From Cephalotrichum gorgonifer (taxonomy: Eukaryota > Ascomycota > Sordariomycetes > Microascales > Microascaceae): DNA of 64,000 nucleotides. Within the stretch, counting starts at the first letter, position 1. Every line of letters starts with the position of its first letter. The stretch is from positions 1,448,278-1,512,277 of the forward strand of contig ONZQ02000010.1 in the NCBI GenBank assembly GCA_900312665.1, given 5' to 3'. Position numbers and translations under genes: made by a program. Positions 22,251 to 34,900 of this stretch are shown here, piece by piece. The notes beneath the pieces are model-generated. The model saw only the letters and a program-made list of their open reading frames with translations, was not told the origin of the DNA and made no database searches.

Positions 22251-25200
22251 TCAAGGTGATGGATTCCGGGATTTGAAGTCGGGCGGCTGTTCGCACGAGC
22301 CTTTAATCTCCCACTTTGCGCTGGAGGACGATTCGCTCTCTGTTGTTAATCCTGTAGAAGAACTTGACGCGAACCGTGGTAGATCCATCTTCCACGAGAC
22401 GGTCGGTCTGTGGCTTTCATGGAACCTGTGTTTCGCCAAGTTGAGGACGTTCCTGTTCCTATGCCCCCCGTCCTTTACCCACGGAGAGCCGTCCGAGGGC
22501 CACCTGAAAGACCTATACCACCATAACATCATGCTTGCCGCAGCCTTCCATCCAGGCAAAGGAACCCTATAACATGTCTCCCCTCCACCATCATGCGCAG
22601 ACAGCCCCATCGGCACGGGAGTCTTCGCCAGCGCTACGTAGTCAACACACATTAATTCGGTTTCGTCGTCCAGCCTCAAGTACTGCATCAATGGGAACGC
22701 CAAAATCTCGGACGGCTCCTCAGTAGTGTCCAGACTCACCCACAAGGATCTCGCCACTGGAAGCCGAAAGCACTGTGTTTGTCTTCGGGTCCAGGCCGAG
22801 TTCCGTTCAGCAGAAGTGGATCTTGGGCGGCCACCTATCCGACTGCGTGAAGCGAGGAATGTGTCCAATCACGGGTCCGAATTGGATTTCTCGACACGGC
22901 CCCGAGATTCGGAGTGTCTGTCGGCCGTCTGCCGTAAGGTCGCCAAAACTCACCTCCGAGAGCGCCTCAGGGTGTGTCAGGTATTCATGCGCCGTCCAGT
23001 GCGCTGGGCCGTCCACTACCATCCAGCTCCACGACGGACAGGGGAAGCTGGGGTTGCCGCGCTACGAGCGACTACGGGCAACGGTTGGGACCCAGAGTAG
23101 CTGGGAGAGCAGAACATACTGGGGTCCAAAGTCGAGGAGTCCGAATCGAAACGTGGCACCGCAGCGAGCGGTAATTCGCTCCTCGAAACCCTTTATTGCC
23201 TTGCCCTTGCCGGCAATGTAAGTCAATTGTTTGCAGCTGTACTCCGCGACTGTCTTCTTCCATAATTTCCTGACCGCATAGTGGACTCCGTGGGTAATGC
23301 TGTAACCCGTTCCCGTCTCTAGGTAGGTCTCCGAGTCAGATATGCGCCGCTCTGGGGCGCCGGTTTGCTCTGTTTCCCAGTATCGGTTGCACCTCCACGC
23401 AAGCTTCTCACGGGTATAAAAGATGCATCTCCGTGAAAGTTCCTTCTCTTGGTACACCCATCCGCGAGAATACCATGATTTCTCTTGGAGTTGAAGTGTG
23501 AAGCGCTCATATTGTTTAGCGAGCGGGTCCATAAAGACTGGTTGCATTTCGTCCTTCGCCGACGTTCGCTCGGCTAACTTGACGGCCTCCGTGTCGTATG
23601 GATTGGGAGGACTTGAATCGGTGGCAAACGATGGATGATGCCTCACCCAAAGGCGTCATCTACGTGTTGCCCGCACTGAGGAACAAGCCCCGGTCGGGCA
23701 AGGATCCGTCAGCCCCCTTTGCATCGACGGCCACTATTATACAATACGCCTGCTCGAATATTGTTCCCATAAGACCTATTTGCGTTTCAAGGTCGATAGG
23801 GTCATCCTGGACGATGCAAAGCGGGTCGATCCAGAGGAACCGCTCCTTCGGTTCCCTCGTGAGGAAGATTGCGTCCTAGAAGGTCTTGGATAGTTGCTGC
23901 TGGGGAAGAGCCACATGCCATGCAGCCAAGGTCGCCCTGGTTGTCTTTGTAGGCATTGTCTTTCCCCAGCAGTGGCTGAGTGCCAAGTGCCGTCCAATCA
24001 TCTGGGAGGATGTAGTTACCAGGCACGGGGCCTCCGACCCGTCGCTGGCACCCACGTCGATGACCCTGCATGGAAGTGTTGCGGAACAAGAGACGTCATT
24101 GTATTCCGCCCCCGAATACCTGCCCTGCCGGCACTCAGGGTGATGCAAGCGACACTCGTCGAGCCAGCTGCGAAGCAGACGGACATTTCGAGGAGAACAG
24201 GAAGCCTGCAAATCTCTCTGCGTGAAAATTCCGCACTGGAATAAACTTGATTCTATTATCGCGCGTTTAGCTTTCAATTTCAATCAATCAAGACTGGGAA
24301 AACGCAAAGTGGTGGAACGTTGTCAACGATAACCATACTTTCGAAAGAATATATGCGAATGGAACCACCGTAACTATAAGAATTAAGCTTGAACATGCCA
24401 AATCGGACTCCGGGCCCGTATTTTTGCAATGCCCATTGCAGCCGACCGAGATGAATCTTGTCGCAATGTAGGTTTTTTCGATCAATGCAAATTTGGGTGC
24501 CGTACGCATCCATCATCAGCGCGCAGAACCGACAGTAATCCTTTGACTTCTGGACCTGCTCAAAGTCTAGGGCATGCCGAAATCCGTTGACGAGCATCGG
24601 CAAGGTAATGACACGGCACGCTCCGCAGAGATCTGCTTGGCCGGGTAGATCGGCTTCTCGATGATGGCCTCCCTGGCCGCTACTGTCCAACTGTCAATGG
24701 TGACCCCCGGAACGACCGGTAAATCTTCCTCCTGGGATCCTGAGAGACCCTTTTCGACGGAGGCAGTACCCAATCTTGGCAGACGCGTCGAGTAAGTTTC
24801 CCGTCCTCTTGGCCCGGAAACAGCCGTCAAGGCGTGGTCAACGGCGCTGGGGACGACTGACAAAACCAGCGACGACTCTTGGGGCCATGAAACATGGTCC
24901 AAAATCCGGAGGCTAGCCTCGTCAGTACTCGATTCATTCGCGTGTCTCATGAGAGATTGCTGCTCTCCGAGAATCCCCAGACAAGCCGTAATACCTTCAA
25001 GGTGCCGAGTACGCCCTTGATTTTGTCGACGAGGATGGCGAACTTCTCTAAATCATAGAAAGACCATCGCCTGACAACCCATGGAGACCCCCCTTTCCAG
25101 CATTGTCTCTGGAGGCGCTCCTTGTACCGATCGAACATCTCAGTGAAGACGGGCAGGTGGACAGGCTCAGCCGCGGCTGGCCGGACGTGCTGCTCTCCAG

Positions 25201-25650
25201 CCGATGCGTCACTGGTAAGATGGAACCACTCAACAGACATCAGCATCCGCAACCATATGATAGAGGTCGGTCAGGTTTTCCTCCAAGGCTGACTTTATCT
25301 CTACACAGCCTGCCTGCCTATGGTAGCAGGGGCTTGCTCCATCTAAGACCGGGAGTAGTCCGAGGGCCTTCCCCCAGACGACAAGCCGAATTTTCTGTAG
25401 AGAGAGCTAGAATAGATATTGATCAGACCTGGCTACTTATAATTTGAAATAAGCGTGGATGAAACATCCTCATACATACTTTTATGCATAGGAGGGTGAA
25501 CTCTTGCTCCGGATTTCGAGTCGTGACAATGTTATCAAGCTCCTCAACACAATCTTGAAAGAGGTCTGGAACGTCCCGGTTAGGGGGGCGCCATGGTTCA
25601 TTCGAGACCCCTCGGCTTGGTGGCTCCGAGCGTGTGGTCGGTCGATCCAC
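22251..25650 (-). pseudogene. Decayed HeLo-HET gene (heterokaryon-incompatibility type)
   Basis: Reading from 25650 downwards, fragments of one gene appear in several frames. First a HeLo-like domain: DLFQDCVEELDNIV, IRLVVWGKALGLLPV, then WVVRRWSFYDLEKFAILVDK, typical of HeLo cell-death domains. Then a linker, then a HET protein: LCGACRVITLPMLV, SWLDECRLHHPEC, LALSHCWGKT, RFLWIDPLCIVQDD, YSRGWVYQEKEL and a C-terminal ARSLWVSLDTTEEPSE. Breaks include a start-region frameshift at a C6 run, frame changes near 25225, 24990 and 24620, TAG at 23876-23878 where the family has a sense codon, and more downstream. It cannot encode a full protein. A fusion is the simplest reading, but two adjacent relics are possible. 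Confidence 0.75.
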
Positions 25651-26695
25651 AATTTAAGACCTAGGGAGCAAGACCCACACTGCTGGGGCCTATGGGCTTG
25701 AAGGGCGGGCTGCGGTTGTTGTCACTCCCAAGGAAGCCTCCGTTCAGTCGGACGCCGAGTGGGATTCAATATCGGTGATTTGCATCCCCAGGTAGAGCCC
25801 GGTCAAGTGGAAATATACCTTTCCCAGTTATCTGACATTGAGGATATGTCGAAATGAATAAAAGTATTGAACGGACGAAATACGCCGAAGACAGCGTGAC
25901 TGGAAACATTGACGACGGCGGGAGGCTGCGGCTGAAGGCATCCGTAGGGTGACCAGAAACGCCCTGCTGCCCGACAAGTCCACCTGACTTGAATCTAGAG
26001 CCCACCACAGACAGCAGCTGGTGTGACTCACGTGATAGTCGGCGATATGTCCAGCGCCATACCTGGTGGATTGAATTAAGAGGGGGTCACCCTAAGTACT
26101 AGAAGAGATCTTGATGTTCTTCTCACTTTTGGTACAGTGGTCAAATCTCTATACCAGGCCCTTCCAGCTCAGCTACTACATATGCACGGAGATTACACCC
26201 ATCCGGGGGTACCATGAGGCCCAGTGTGGCAGGGGCAATATACATATAGCGGAGATTCTTGATAGACGCCGAGAATCGCAGGTATTCATACACGCGGTTG
26301 CTTCACGGTAGTTTATAGTGTTAGAGACCGCCTTCTAAACGCCAGACATGACATTCTAGACGATGCACATGTATGCTACTAATCTTCGGCCCACGCCGTC
26401 TGTACCATCGCCTCCTGCATGATATTCGCACCCCCTTAAAGGGCGGTACATAGAGCAATTACGCAGCTCGATTTGTCGTTAGGAGAGTCACGTAAAGTCA
26501 GAATACGTCTAGAGCCGGAGCACAAAGCATCTTAGCTCGGGATAAGTAAATAGGTATATTTTGTTACCTATGTTTGGTCCCATCTCCACCTTGTCCAGCC
26601 CCAATTCAAATCGTTCCCCTCCCCAAAGCGATGTTCGTAAACATCCAGCCCCTGACTCTGAGAATGCAATAGCGGCGATAACTGGTGCAATCCAC
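25651..26695. other. Gene-poor spacer, nothing recognised
   Basis: About 1 kb between the HeLo-HET relic and the small secreted protein gene. Only short open frames without family resemblance. Confidence 0.4.
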
Positions 26696-27016
26696 CTAGC
26701 AGGTAGTGCACTTCTGATCGCAGCACTTATAGCAGGAGGCGCGTCGTGCGCGTTCGCACGCGACTTGGCAGGACGGGTTGCCGCCACAAGACGCGCAGGC
26801 CCTCCTGACAACCGAGGCGCAGGCCTGTTCGCAAGCCACCTGGGATGGGCCGTTGGGGCAGGCAGCTTCGCATGAGAGTTGTTAGCAACCTCAGGTTGGT
26901 AGACGGCGGGGAAAAGAGAGAGAGAGTGTGCACGACAGTGCGCTTTTTGTGGAGGGGGCTGACTCACCACCGGCGGCAACGAAGCCAAAGACGGCAAGAA
27001 CGGAGAGAAGCTTCAT
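26696..27016 (-). CDS. Small secreted cysteine-rich protein (72 aa, 12 Cys), effector or antimicrobial candidate
   Basis: Exon 1 27016-26968 encodes MKLLSVLAVFGFVAAG, a textbook signal peptide; exon 2 26865-26696 encodes the mature part, joined over a 102-nt intron with GTGAGT donor and an AAG acceptor. The predicted protein has 72 residues; the mature part of about 56 residues has 12 cysteines (CPNGPSQVACEQAC, ACASCGG, SCQVAC, then YKCCDQKCTTC at the end). An even number of cysteines suggests six disulfides. A TATA box lies 113 nt upstream. The ACEQAC/ACERAR pattern suggests an internal duplication. No named family is recognised. The exons are too short for usual ORF cut-offs, so annotation pipelines may miss it. 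Confidence 0.78.
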
Positions 27017-27128
27017 TTTGTTGGAGTGAGTAACTTGGATTGCGTCTGTGAGATGGGTTCTTGAGCTATTGTTGGAGTATGAAGACTACGTATGACTGTT
27101 GGTCCTCTGCTTGGGGACCGGACGGCAC

Positions 27129-27135
27129 TTAAATA
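27129..27135 (-). promoter_or_regulatory. TATA box of the small secreted protein gene
   Basis: TATTTAA on the minus strand, 113 nt before the ATG at 27016, in a position that fits a short 5' leader. Confidence 0.5.
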
Positions 27136-29696
27136 CTTTTTCACGCCCTAGCGCAAGTCCTTTCGAACAATCCAAACTTCAATCGCTTAATCTCTCAAAA
27201 CCGACCCCATTTCATCCTATCCCCCCGTCCAACTCCCTCAACATCACGCCGTCTGCATCCCTCCCGTGCCGCGCGCCAAGGGAAACTATTCTCGCCATGC
27301 ACAGAGTCCAAGTCCACCTAGCATTCGTCGTCCCTCTGCCCGATTTAGCTCTGAATGTAACCAATATGATTAATGGGAGCGGTACCGTGTGGGTGAAGTC
27401 CGCGTCGCCATGGCTGAGGTCGGCTAGCGTTCCTATTCCGCGGGCCGCGTCGCCTAATCCTAATGCGTCTGGTTAATAATCTATTTAAGAATGCGGGGGA
27501 CAATGTGACATTGGAGGCCGAAGCGGGCTTATTATATGCCCGCCTGACTGGTGCGAACGGGCTGTTCATTCTTCATGCCGATGTGTGCATGTGTATACCA
27601 GGATGTTTAATGTCAGCTCGTCCGCGAAATCACGGAGACCTTGACACTAGCGCCGGGAAAAAGGTCCGGGGCGTACGAATCGAGCTGAACTGGGAGATCC
27701 CGACGGCAATACCTGCCGGGCGAGGACGTAAAATGCATGTGGGGAGGGGAAGGTGGCATACGGGGATCGCCGACAATCTCACTGGTGGAATATGAACTGG
27801 GTTCGCGGAGGGTTGGTATGAGGTTCAGGGGAATGCAGCCAGCCTCTCCTCCGCATTGTCGTCGTATCGGTCGTATATCCGAGCATATTTTATTTCAGCT
27901 TACGGTTAGTTCAGACCTGTTTACGGAGAGTTCTCCACCGAGGCGGCAATAGCATGTGGCATTCGAAGTAACTGACGTGCAGCAAGATCTAGCTGCACTT
28001 ATTGGGCCAGGAATGGTGTCTTAACGATTGGAGTTAGACTAATTGCACGTCGCCCAGTCCGTATCTTGATCCGTCTGCGCGAACCATGTCCATGTGTGAC
28101 AACGGGTTCGAATCAGTAGATGGACTTGTCCATGAATACTACATTCGTCTATGGACAACCTTGATCATTTCACCACCCTATATGGTTCCCCAAATTCATC
28201 ATAACCCACTCCCATTTCCCAGGTACACCGGATAGTGTTTTGCTCGGAAGGACCCAAAGTCCACACAGAAACGTCTTCCAAGCGATTTATAACTTAATTA
28301 TATTCGCCATTCCGAGCAGGATCTACGGCTCAACATACTAGGGGATAGGGCGGTTGGAAACGGTTAGCTACCTCTCCTTAAGTTATCCGGGGTGTCTTCT
28401 TGCCCCCGGCCCCCCCGGGAACACCCACCGGAACCTGTGCTTCCAGGGCTCGGATAAAGTATTTTTGCCCCGACGCGAACCATGTAGGATGCTACGTAAA
28501 AAATGCTGAGGTATCCAGGAGATGCCAGGGATTGGTTGCTAGAACTGTAAGAGAATGAGAAGTGCAGCTTGAAGTGGTACTTGGGTATATCATGGGAAAA
28601 TGTATAGCAATGGATAGTTCGTATCAACCAGGGATTAGCGCGGCTCGTAATCACAGAGATCTGGGGATGGCGTTGAATTTTCCTGTTTAGTCAAGTCCTC
28701 AATTTACCCCAGAACTTGCCCAAGCACCGCCCCAGAAGCCCACAAGTAGCCTGACTGACAAGGAGAAGCACAGGCATGGCGAGGGAGACGACCGAGTGTT
28801 CCATTGCACAGAGAGAAGCTTCTAACGCCTATCTTACCACATCAAGAGACGTAGCGGATGGCATCCCGAAGCCTCTCCTCCTTCCGCGCGCCAAGGGTCA
28901 GCAGGCTGGCATCGGCCGAGATTTTGGTACCGTTCAGTGCTAATACCTGAAGAGAAGATCGGACCAAACCTGCCGAGACTAAAGTCGTTCCACCATTCAA
29001 GTCTCTTGATCGTATCATTAATCTGTTTCGGAGTCTTCTTTGCCAACTCGTCGATTTCTGTTTCTGTGACCCGGAACTGAAGAATCAACGCCTGGAAAAT
29101 ATCTCTCACCTGCTGGAATCCTAGGTGTAGTTCCATGCCAGGATTAGGGTTAGGTCAGTATTCACGCGACGTGGTAACTAGTACAACTCCTCCAAGAACG
29201 CGATGCTGAACTTGCTGTGGTGTGCCAAACCCGACGCAGATGAGTATCGTGTCGTTGCCCAAGCTGATTGGCTTCATGAGAATATATGATTCGATACCCG
29301 ACCAAGTCGCTAATATTATTGCCATGGCTGTCTATGTACTTTAGTTTTACGGGTGAGGCCAAACCATGGAGGTCTCACCTTGGAAAAGTGGGGCGAGGCC
29401 CTGTAGTATCTTAACCGGACGCTTCACAGCACTTTTAGCACCTGCTGAGCGCAGTCGCTGCTAGTGACATGTCAGACGAGACCCGGCTGCATAGCAATCT
29501 TAGCACCTCGCGATGAGGTGACGCTCCGCCGTAAGAGGCAATGTTCAATAATATCGGTTGGGCCTCGAGGGTGCTGCTGCCTGGTCCCCGCGTTACTGTT
29601 CAGAACTTCTCAAACTTATTTTCTGCGTCAACATCCATTTCGCACATCGGGAATCGTGCGAGCCCGGAGGGAAGCCCTAACATCAACTATAATACG
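27136..29696. other. Gene-poor spacer, with a possible gene remnant at its right end
   Basis: No complete gene. Open frames between 27.1 and 28.7 kb have no recognisable family. A possible remnant is listed separately at 28834-29362. Two tandem TTAGGG-like units at 29144-29154 are too short to call telomeric. Confidence 0.4.
28834..29362 (-). pseudogene. Possible gene remnant, unrecognised
   Basis: Reading down from 29362, one frame carries MASPVKLKYIDSHGNNISDL, another GFGTPQQVQHRVLGGVV, and a third GFQQVRDIFQALILQ followed by EIDELAKKTPKQIND and RLEWWNDFSLGRFG. The amphipathic helical texture and composition look protein-like, but the frames do not join by valid introns and I recognise no family. 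May be a relic or chance. Confidence 0.25.
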
Positions 29697-31745
29697 ATGG
29701 ACAACTCACAAAGTAGTCAATGCCGCCAGGACAATTCGAATGGGCGGGTGGCCCCACGCAAGCGACCGCGAAAGACTCAGGGAAATGCTCCACGCAAACC
29801 GGGTCCTCGCAGGAGCCACATCAAGAGTCCTCGCAAACGCAGTGACAAGGCTCCCGGGCAATGGAGGGAAAGTATCATATGCACGGCTTGCGCTCTCGTG
29901 TTCTCTAAACGAGGTCTCAAAGACCTCAACTCCAGGGATGGCCTCGCACACCGTACTCGCGACGAGTGTTTGTCTTCCAAGGGCGAGGGCTGTGCTTTGT
30001 GCAGTTTCATCTTCGAGCTTGTTTCGCAGAGTTGTGGCGATGGGTGGGCGAATGGTGAGCGCCTTGTCTTTCGGAATGATGGACCGCAGACCGGGAAGAA
30101 TAAGGCTGGTATCGATATTCTTAGAGGCGGATTCGGCGATACGCCTGATGTGATAACCGTCACCCCATTTGCGAAGGCTGGTAATACACCCTCTGTTCCC
30201 GTGATCCAGGAGGAAGGATCTGGGCAAAGCTGACGCGGAGTAGATAATCCTGCGGCTTCCCTGATAGCTCGACGGCCACTGTACAGGGATGTCCAGAGCG
30301 AGTCCGTCATCTCCGCCGCCAGGAAGCTCATTCACTCTTGCATGAGGACGGATGAACCTGACGAGGCGCATAGACTGTGTCAATACTCGAGAGACACCAT
30401 GCTGCCTACCCGCGTTCTGGACCTGGACGAGCCAGGGACTGTAAATCCCATGTTACGGCTACAGGTCAACGAAATTGAGACGCACGGATCCTACTTGGCT
30501 CTCAGTTACTGTTGGGGGAAGCGTGATCCCTCCTGGACGCCCATCGAATTACGAACGGATAATCTCGACAGCTTGGTTTCTGGAATCGACTTCGAGCGAC
30601 TTCCCCGGTCCATCCAAGATGCCATCATCGTCACTCGCGACCTGGGGTTCAGGTACCTGTGGGTCGACTCGCTTTGCATCACACAAGACGACGAGGTAGA
30701 CAAGAGCCGTGAGATCTCGCAGATGGCTTCTATATACAAGAACGCGGCCGTCACGATCGCTGCCGGTATAGCAGAGAAGGCCTCGGAGGGCTTTCTCGCG
30801 CGACAGACAGCGGAAGACAAGGCCTACCTCCCGGGATACAGGTTCCACATACCAATGCCGGGAGGTAAGGTCGGCGAGGTGTACCTTGCAGTGGAGGACT
30901 ACGAGCCGGATCACCCCCTCGACAAGCGCGGCTGGACACTGCAGGAGTTCATGCTCTCGTCGCGCCTGCTGATCTTCTCCGACTACGAGCTCCTGTGGCA
31001 GTGTAAGGAGGTGCCACTGCGTGGGGTCGTTAGCGAAGGTGGTCTGGGATATCGGCAGCGCATCGAGTCCCTTCCGTGGACGGTGTTTGACGAAAGTGCG
31101 GAGCCAGACTTTGGGTCTCATGATTTCGATAAGGTGTATCTGTGGAAGACTATCATTCACCAGTTTACCGACAGAGAGCTGTCGTATGGGGAGGACAGGC
31201 TGAGGGCTGTGGAAGGGGTCGTTAGTGAGCTGGAGAGTCTCTGGCGGGATTCGAATGTCTACGGGCATTGGAAGGGGTGGTTCGTGAAGCTATTGTCATG
31301 GTATAAGCCTGACGTCGATAGGGTGGAGGAGAGGCACCTGGAGCGGGCGCCAAGTTGGTCGTGGGTGTCGATTGATGGTGGGATACGATATGAAGAGACG
31401 TTCGAGACTGAAGATGCGAGGGTCAAGAGCTTGACAGTGGAGAAGGTCGTGCTTACGTGCCGTATGCTGGGCTATGAGGATATTGTGGGGGATATGGCGG
31501 ACTCGGTAAGGGAGAGGCCAGACCTCAAGGGTGCCGCGGTGATGGCGGAGGTCGGTGAGCGGGATTGTGAGTATCTGCTACTAGGACAGTCTCGGACAGC
31601 TGACGGGTGCGGGAGGGGTCTGGGATTGCTCGTCTTGCCAACAAGTGGTGGAGAGTATCGGAGGGTGGGACTGGCTGAATTCTTGAACATGTCCATTTGG
31701 GAAGGGGTCGAGCCGCGGGACATCACGCTGGAACCTAAAATGTAG
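29697..31745 (+). CDS. HET domain protein (heterokaryon incompatibility type) with basic N-terminal tail
   Basis: Exons 29697-30180 and 30244-31745, 661 residues. The intron 30181-30243 has donor GTAATA, branch GCTGACG and acceptor TAG; it removes an apparent TGA and restores FAKADNPAASLIARRPL. HET blocks are all present: LALSYCWGK, FRYLWVDSLCITQDD, and KRGWTLQEFMLSSRLL. The preceding ICTACALVF and GCALCSFIFEL are the usual Cys-rich lead-in. Unusual is the Lys/Arg-rich tail at about residues 19-52 (APRKRPRK, PRKPGPRRSHIKSPRKR), which could be a nuclear-localisation or nucleic-acid-binding segment. HET proteins trigger cell death after non-self recognition. An upstream in-frame ATG at 29541 is possible but less likely. 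Confidence 0.88.
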
Positions 31746-31946
31746 TGGGGGACTCGATAGCGGGCCTAAAAGATTGTATTTTATCGCTTTCTCCAACAAG
31801 GAACACCCGTTCAACTAATCATAATCCTTTACATTATCCACCAGTCACTCACTTTGACCAGACTCGTTGAAAAAACAGTGAGTCCTTCACTCTCCAAGTC
31901 GAGCAAGCCAGCAGGACTCTCACCAGGGTGGTACCTAGGAGGCACT

Positions 31947-34900
31947 CTACAGCACGCCCTTGTGCTTAACATGGATCTTCTCGTGCCTTCGACAATCATT
32001 AATCCTGGCAAACGCTTTACCACACGTTGGGCACGGGTACGGCCTGTCACCGAAATGGCTTCGCTCGTGGCCCTGCAGATTCACCTTCCTCGTGAAGGGC
32101 TTGCTGCACATCCTACACGTGAAGCTCCCGACGGCCTGTCGCCTGTCTTCAAACGCCGATAGCCCGTCGATCAACTCTGGGTGATAGACCCTCACGTGTC
32201 GGTCCTTGTCCTTGCCCGTCGAGAAGCCGAGGGGCGCGGACTTGCAGGAGAGGGGGCACGGGTAGGGGCGGTCGTGGCGCTTGTCGTGCTCCTCACGCGC
32301 TGACTGGGTGTCGTAGCCGACGTGGAAGAAGCGGCAGAGGCTGCGGCGGCACTTGAAGAGGTTGGGCCCGTAGTAGTCGCCGATGGTGTCCAAGTCGACG
32401 GAAAAGTCGGTCGGCTTAAAGGTCTCGAGAGCGGCGCGGTTGGCGAGAAGGGAGGCGTCGATCTGTAGAATGCCCACCTTACTGCGCTCGGCGAAGCTGC
32501 CCTTCTGGTGCGTAAATATGTGGCTCCAGAGCTTGAGGAGGGGTCCGCGGATGGATAGGGGGTGGGACTTGTCAATGTGGTCGTGGGTGAGGTCATCATG
32601 GTGAGTGGCTGTGAGTTGAGCGCCATGTGTGGAGAGGAAAGTGTTTAGAGCGGACGAGAACTCGGTGAGAGCACCGGGGCTTACGTGGAGGAAGGCGCTG
32701 CATTCTCGGATGACGGTGTCGATGTGGCTGTGCCATTTGGAGCAAGCATAGTCCTGGAAAGAAAAATACCCTCGTCTGGCGTCTTTCCTGCGCTGCTCGT
32801 CGGAGTAGTCGCTCTTGAAGATCGGGAGAGAGAGGTACTGGAGGCAGAGTGTGGCTAGCTTGCATTGGACCTCCTCTTTGTTTATGTGGCAGTTTTGAAC
32901 AATGTGTCTGAATTAGTTTCACCGTTTGGATTAGTATCCAAATCAGACTTGCAGATCTAACCGGGAGTGGGAAAAGTGGGGGTGGGGAAAAGGTTGGGGG
33001 GGGGGGGGGGGTAAGGGCTCCATACTCGCGTGCTGTTGAGTGGATAAGGCGGATGTGGCCCCCGTCCAGGACGTGTACGAGGGACCCCAAGTACTTCCGC
33101 ACATTATGCCTCAACATTCTGTTATCTAAGTCCACTTCACCCTTTTCAGGATCGAAGGATAGGATGGCCTGCATCTCGTGCCACTTCAGGGGCCGCTTCG
33201 CGCAGACAAGCCAGCCCAGGAGCAGTCTGGCCTTCTCCCAATGGGACTCGCCTTGCCCCAGGCTGTTTAGTTTCTCCTTGACGGATTCCAGGAGCTTTTC
33301 GTATCTAGAATGGTAAAGCTGTTAGTCCTGCTTTCTTCCTGAAGGGGGCGGGAATTTCGGGCGTTACGGGGGGGCAGACATGGCTGAGAGTTTGTTAGGT
33401 AGGGCGCCGTTCTCGATCTTATTCCGGAGGTCACCCTTGGTCGGTTGATCCTTCAGGTACTCCACGGTAAGATGGGCGTAAAGAAACATGCCTGAGTTCC
33501 AAATAATTAGCCTCCGGTAAATGTGTGCATTCTAGTTCGGTCTTGATGAGTATGAAATGGGAGACAAAAGAAAGGGAGTGAGTGGGGGGACTTGCCCTCG
33601 CTCTGGTGGCAGATTATGTCCTCCATCTGTTTTTGGTGTTCCTCAGTAAGGTTAAAGCCGCTCCCCATCCCTCCCGTCGCTGCAAACGTCGGAATTTTCC
33701 TTCTCACGTACTCCCGGATGTCTTCGTCGTTATCTATGGCCTTGAGCTTGATGTTTGCCTTCGCTACGGGCATGCAGTTATCCAGCTCCGTGATCGCTTG
33801 GCTCGTGTACATAACCCTCAACCGCCCCCGATTCGTCCCCCCATCACCGCCGGAGATCTGCCCGCTAACCTCCCTGTTATGCCTCCTGACGAGACTTTTG
33901 AAGAACTCGGCAGTTTGTCGAGCCTGGGCGACCTCGCACTCGTCTAGCCCGTCGATGACGATATACTGTCGGCAGTTGTAGTCTACGAAAGCCTCGATGA
34001 GGATCTGAGCTGTCTCTGCGTTGCCTAGGCTGTCGCCTCCAGCATAAGTGACCTTGTCCTCGCAGAGCGCAAGCACATGGACATCGGCAGCGGCAGCCTG
34101 GGTCGGGTCATCACTGACTTCCTGGATGTAGCGTAGGTCGGCAGCCACCATCTGGTGCAGGAGGCCTTTGAGGACGCCAAGGTGGGTTCTGTGGTCATCA
34201 TCATCTTCTTGGCAGAAAAAATAGTGCGCTCTGCTGGAGGCTGGGATCACTGGCCTCTCTCCTCGAATTCTCAAGCGTTCAAGCTCGTCTATGACGAGTG
34301 ATGCGAGCATGGTTTTTCCTGAAAAGAGAAGGCAGTCAGCGCTAATTCTACCTGTCCGTGTAACTTGCCGGCCCTAAATGAGTGGGGGGGTTCTTCTGGA
34401 TGTCTTTCCATACCGAATCCCTTGCTTCCGTGTAGCCAGATGGCTGGTTCGGATGAATCTTCCTCCTTTATCCAGTCGGTGACTTGTCTGTATCTCCTGA
34501 AGAGCCAGCGACCGCTCTCGGGGCAGACCCTCATACTCCTGAAATTCTTCTGCATTTCGTCCATCTTGTTCGAGGACGCGATCCACGTCATCACCTTCTC
34601 CCCCTTTTCCCTCTTTCTTTGTGTTTCCCGGTCCTTGAAATCTTTCCACCTCTGTTTCACATCGCTGGTGTAACGCGTGAAGGCGGCGATCGCATCACCC
34701 CAGGACGTTAAACTTGCGCCACCTGGTAGACTATCTTCCATGTCGGTGTCTGGATCAGAGCTGGTGTTTAGTCCCCAGCCTGAACTGGCGCCGGGGCTTT
34801 GGATTGAACCGCTGCGGCTCCGAATTCTATCTCCGTGGGCTCGGATGATGTCTCCGTGTGAATCTAGGGACTCGACGAGCTGCGTAAATGTGTTGTTGAG

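Noticed and set aside
25423..25650. Start codon for the HeLo part at 25650
   Set aside because: That codon is GTG, not ATG. A nearby ATG leads into the HeLo frame only after a one-base change at a C run, so the region is treated as a pseudogene.
26509..26997. 162-codon minus-strand frame overlapping the 72-aa secreted protein
   Set aside because: It reads through the intron in the wrong frame; the two-exon model has a signal peptide and regular cysteines.
27099..27795. Open frames of 125 and 110 codons downstream of the secreted protein promoter
   Set aside because: Low-complexity, Pro/Ser-rich or frame-inconsistent translations with no motif; likely chance.
29144..29154. TTAGGGTTAGG, possible interstitial telomere repeat
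   Set aside because: Under two full units; expected by chance in a window this size.
30231..30233. TGA apparently breaking the HET gene at 29.7-31.7 kb
   Set aside because: It lies inside a 63-nt intron with good donor, branch and acceptor that joins the two parts in phase.
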